Below, in pieces: positions 14,755-16,952 of a DNA stretch of 16,952 nt; position 1 is the first letter of the stretch; each line of letters begins with the position of its first letter. The DNA is taken from assembly GCA_964249405.1 (NCBI GenBank), contig CAXUBX010000069.1:1-16952 (forward strand), written 5' to 3'. The notes under the pieces were generated by a model. It saw nothing but the letters and a program-made list of their open reading frames with translations, did not search any database and was not told the DNA's origin. The position numbers and the translations under genes are program-made. This stretch comes from CAXTPV01 sp964249405. GTDB lineage: Bacteria; Pseudomonadota; Alphaproteobacteria; Acetobacterales; Acetobacteraceae.

Positions 14755-15966
14755 TCAGGCAGCCTGGTTTCGCGCGACCGTCCTCTGGTCCTCCGGTCGA
14801 CCGGCGGCGCGTTGCAGCACGTCCATCGCCGCGTTCACGCCGCCCGATCGATGCGGCACCGCGGCGGCGGCCAGTCCCATCTCGACGCCGGCGAGGGTCC
14901 CCATCAGCATCAGGTCGTTGAACCCGCCCAGATGCCCGATCCGGAACACGCGACCCTTCAGTTTGGCGAGGCCGGCCCCGAGCGACATGTCGAACCGCTC
15001 GAGGATGATCTTCCGCAGCTGGTCCGCGTCATGGCCGTCCGGCATCATGATGCCGGTCAGCACCGGCGAGTAGTCGCGCGGCTCGGCGCACACCACGTCG
15101 AGCCCCCAGGCGCGCGCGGCGGCGCGTGTCGCCTCGCCGTGGCGCGCGTGACGCGCGAAGACCTGTTCGTGGCCTTCCTCGCGGAGCATCTCGAGCGATT
15201 CCCGAAGCCCGTACAGCAGGTTCGTCGCCGGCGTGTAGGGGAAGAAGCCGGCCGCGTTGGGCGCCAGCATTTCCGACCAGTCCCAATAGGAGCGCGGCAT
15301 CCCGCCGGTCCTCGAGGCCTCGCGCGCCTTTTTCGAGACGGCGTTGAAGCCGAGGCCGGGCGGAAGCATGAGGCCCTTCTGCGAACAGCCGACCGTGACG
15401 TCGACGCCCCAGCGGTCGTGCTCGACGGCGATCGACCCGAGCGAGGAGATCACGTCCAGCATCAGCAGGGCAGGATGCGCGACGCGGTCGATCGCTTCGC
15501 GGATCTCGCCGACCCGCGAGGTGACGCCGGTCGAGGTCTCGTTGTGGACGACCATCACGGCCTTGATCCGATGGTCCGGATCGGCGCGCAGCCTCTCCTC
15601 GACGACCGCGGGATCGACGCCGTGCCGCCAGTCGCCCGGCACGAAGTCCACGTCGAGCCTGAGCCGCTCCGCCATGGCACGCCAGAGCGACGCGAAATGT
15701 CCGGTCTCGAACATCAGCACGCGATCGCCGACATCGAGCGTGTTCACGATCGCCGCTTCCCACGCCCCCGTCCCGGAGGACGGAAAGATGATCACCGGCT
15801 GCTCGGTGCCGAAGATCGCCCGGCATCCTTGAAGCACCTCACGAGCCAGAGCCCCGAACTCGGGGCCCCGGTGATCGATGGTCGGCCTGTCGATGGCCCG
15901 GAGCACCCGGTCCGGAACGTTCGTCGGCCCGGGAATCTGCAGGAAGTGTCGTCCACTCGGGCTCAT
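14755..15966 (-). CDS. Class V aminotransferase, serine/alanine-glyoxylate type
   Basis: A 403-residue PLP enzyme. It opens with FLQIPGPTNVPDRVLRAIDRP and has the phosphate-binding SSGTGAWEAAI (63-73), the pyridine-binding Asp171 in LLMLDVISSLGS, and the Schiff-base Lys197 in VGCSQKGLMLPPGL, as in serine-glyoxylate and alanine-glyoxylate aminotransferases. These move an amino group from serine or alanine to glyoxylate, giving glycine. The start at 15966 is supported by GGGGAG 7 bases upstream; the frame runs open to 16926 but that part lies antisense to the divergent aldolase. First gene of the minus-strand operon, 18 bases before the FAD/Fe-S dehydrogenase that could supply glyoxylate. A related purine-catabolic (ureidoglycine) aminotransferase is possible, but no purine genes are near. 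Confidence 0.9.
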   Translation of the reverse strand: MSPSGRHFLQIPGPTNVPDRVLRAIDRPTIDHRGPEFGALAREVLQGCRAIFGTEQPVIIFPSSGTGAWEAAIVNTLDVGDRVLMFETGHFASLWRAMAERLRLDVDFVPGDWRHGVDPAVVEERLRADPDHRIKAVMVVHNETSTGVTSRVGEIREAIDRVAHPALLMLDVISSLGSIAVEHDRWGVDVTVGCSQKGLMLPPGLGFNAVSKKAREASRTGGMPRSYWDWSEMLAPNAAGFFPYTPATNLLYGLRESLEMLREEGHEQVFARHARHGEATRAAARAWGLDVVCAEPRDYSPVLTGIMMPDGHDADQLRKIILERFDMSLGAGLAKLKGRVFRIGHLGGFNDLMLMGTLAGVEMGLAAAAVPHRSGGVNAAMDVLQRAAGRPEDQRTVARNQAA

Positions 15967-16194
15967 CGCAGCGCTCCCCTTGAGCTGGCGGTGAACGTCG
16001 CACCGCAGGCCTGATCCCGCAAGCGCGCCTGGAAAAAAGGGAGTTCCGGCAAGGATCGAAACGAAAGGTTGCAGTGCAGCAGAGGCCGGCGCGCGCCGGT
16101 CGGCCTGGCGGGAGAAGTCCCGTGCGACGGTTCCGCAATCCCGCGCGCCGTCGCGACGTTCCCTCCGTGGCGGAATGCCTGAGGGGATTGGATC
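15967..16194. promoter_or_regulatory. Divergent control region between aminotransferase operon and aldolase
   Basis: 228 bases between two outward-facing genes. It must hold both promoters and probably the operator that coordinates them, since the products form one pathway. It contains a 14-base perfect palindrome (16086-16099), an A-run (AAAAAA near 16033-16038), and the loosely repeated word GTTCCG(G)CAA at 16043 and 16130. No confident -35/-10 pair is visible. No regulator gene lies inside the window. Confidence 0.45.
16086..16099. repeat. Perfect palindrome in the divergent control region
   Basis: CCGGCGCGCGCCGG is a 14-base perfect palindrome, about 120 bases before the aminotransferase ATG (minus strand) and 95 bases before the aldolase ATG. 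It could be an operator for a dimeric regulator, but self-complementary GC runs also arise easily at this base composition. Confidence 0.3.
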
Positions 16195-16952
16195 ATGGAC
16201 GTCCTGATCAACCGGTTCAAACATGCGATTGCCGGAGGCGAACAGCAGATCGGGCTGTGGTGCTCGCTTCCGAGCGGGATGGTCGCCGAGGTGATCGCCG
16301 GCGCGGGATACGATTGGATCCTGCTCGATACCGAGCACTCGCCGGGCGATCCGATCACGGTGCTCGAGCAGCTCCAGGCGCTGGCTCCGTATCCGGTCTC
16401 GCCGGTGGTCCGGCCCGCCAGCAACGATACCGTGCTCATCAAGCGCTTTCTCGACATCGGCGCCCAGACCTTGCTCATTCCCTATGTCGAGACGATGGGG
16501 GAAGCCGAACAGGCGGTGCGCGCGATGCGTTACGCGCCGGCCGGTGTTCGCGGCTTTTCCGGTGCCGTCCGCGCGAACCGTTTCGGGAGAATAAGGGACT
16601 ACGCCACGCGGGCTTCGGAGGAGCTCTGTCTCCTGGTCCAGGTCGAGACGCGCTCGGCGCTCGAACACCTCGAGGAGATCGCCTCGGTGGATGGCGTCGA
16701 TGGCATCTTCATCGGGCCGGCCGATCTGGCCGCAAGCCTCGGGCATCCGGGAGAGCTTCATCATCCCGAAGTCGTCGCGGCCATCGAAGACGCGATCAGG
16801 CGGATCCGGGCGTGCGGCCGCCCCGCCGGCATCCTCACGGCCGATCATGATCTCGCGGAGAGGTTCATCGCGCTCGGCACCCTCTTCACGGCCGTCGGCA
16901 GCGATCTGGGCCTGCTGATGCACCATGCGGAGCGTCTCCGCGCGTCCTTCCC
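16195..16952 (+). CDS. HpcH/HpaI-type pyruvate aldolase, 3' end outside the window
   Basis: The first 252 codons of a class II (metal-dependent) aldolase; the frame is still open at the window edge and the family is about 255-270 residues, so little is missing. GAGGGG lies 8 bases before ATG 16195. The family residues are all in place: His48 in LLDTEHSPGD (base), Arg73 in VVRPASND (pyruvate binding), and the metal ligands Glu151 in VQVETRSAL and Asp177 in GPADLAASLG. Such enzymes (HpaI, 2-keto-3-deoxy-rhamnonate and 2-dehydro-3-deoxyglucarate aldolases) cleave a 2-keto-4-hydroxy acid to pyruvate and an aldehyde. Divergent from the aminotransferase/dehydrogenase/AKR/transporter operon, it is likely the chain-splitting step of that pathway. 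Which aldehyde is formed cannot be told. Confidence 0.92.
   Translation, partial: MDVLINRFKHAIAGGEQQIGLWCSLPSGMVAEVIAGAGYDWILLDTEHSPGDPITVLEQLQALAPYPVSPVVRPASNDTVLIKRFLDIGAQTLLIPYVETMGEAEQAVRAMRYAPAGVRGFSGAVRANRFGRIRDYATRASEELCLLVQVETRSALEHLEEIASVDGVDGIFIGPADLAASLGHPGELHHPEVVAAIEDAIRRIRACGRPAGILTADHDLAERFIALGTLFTAVGSDLGLLMHHAERLRASF

Noticed and set aside
12106..16014. A 1302-residue open frame on the plus strand
   Set aside because: It lies antisense to the aminotransferase and FAD/Fe-S dehydrogenase, both with complete active sites. Its composition (Arg, Asp, His, Gly rich) is that of a GC-rich shadow frame, with no domain or ribosome binding site.
15967..16926. Upstream extension of the aminotransferase on the minus strand
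   Set aside because: It is antisense to the HpaI-type aldolase, which has all catalytic residues. GGGGAG and family alignment place the start at 15966.

Overview
The window looks like part of the chromosome of a GC-rich alphaproteobacterium. Gene style and the GC-rich hairpin sequence around folP suggest Acetobacteraceae or relatives, but that is an impression, not a search result. Composition is mosaic by hand-counted samples. Positions 8281-8340 hold 42 G/C of 60, 1081-1140 (in the defence operon) hold 36 of 60, and 3061-3180 hold only 50 of 120. The left 3.6 kb is therefore probably accessory DNA of more than one origin, placed beside a GC-rich core.

Left part (1-4284). After about 395 bp with no credible gene comes a compact three-gene operon: a TIR-like protein (396-767), a caspase-like protease (777-1748) and an 87-residue RyR-like protein (1750-2013). 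TIR plus caspase-like protease is the architecture of type IV Thoeris anti-phage defence, where a TIR-made cyclic ADP-ribose isomer switches on a suicidal protease. The third, RyR-like gene is the less expected part. Next come two AT-richer genes for exported proteins. One is a small cysteine-rich protein with the six-cysteine spacing of an inhibitor cystine knot and an apparent ATA start; the other is a 270-residue secreted protein of unknown family. Then follow about 480 bp without a gene and a likely VapC toxin remnant.

Middle part (4285-9422). folP (dihydropteroate synthase) is on the minus strand, with an ambiguous 5' end that runs into hairpin-rich sequence. Divergent from it are a large secreted protein that may be a glycoside-hydrolase-like enzyme, a strong hairpin, and a DHA2-type drug-efflux MFS transporter.

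Right part (9444-16952). This appears to be a sugar-acid or hydroxy-acid catabolic locus. A minus-strand operon encodes a class V glyoxylate-type aminotransferase, a fused FAD/Fe-S D-2-hydroxyacid dehydrogenase, an aldo/keto reductase and an ACS-type organic anion importer. Divergently transcribed and cut by the window end is an HpaI-type pyruvate aldolase. A plausible flow is import of a sugar acid, aldol cleavage to pyruvate plus an aldehyde, reduction or oxidation of the aldehyde or 2-hydroxyacid, and transamination of glyoxylate to glycine. The substrate cannot be read from the sequence.
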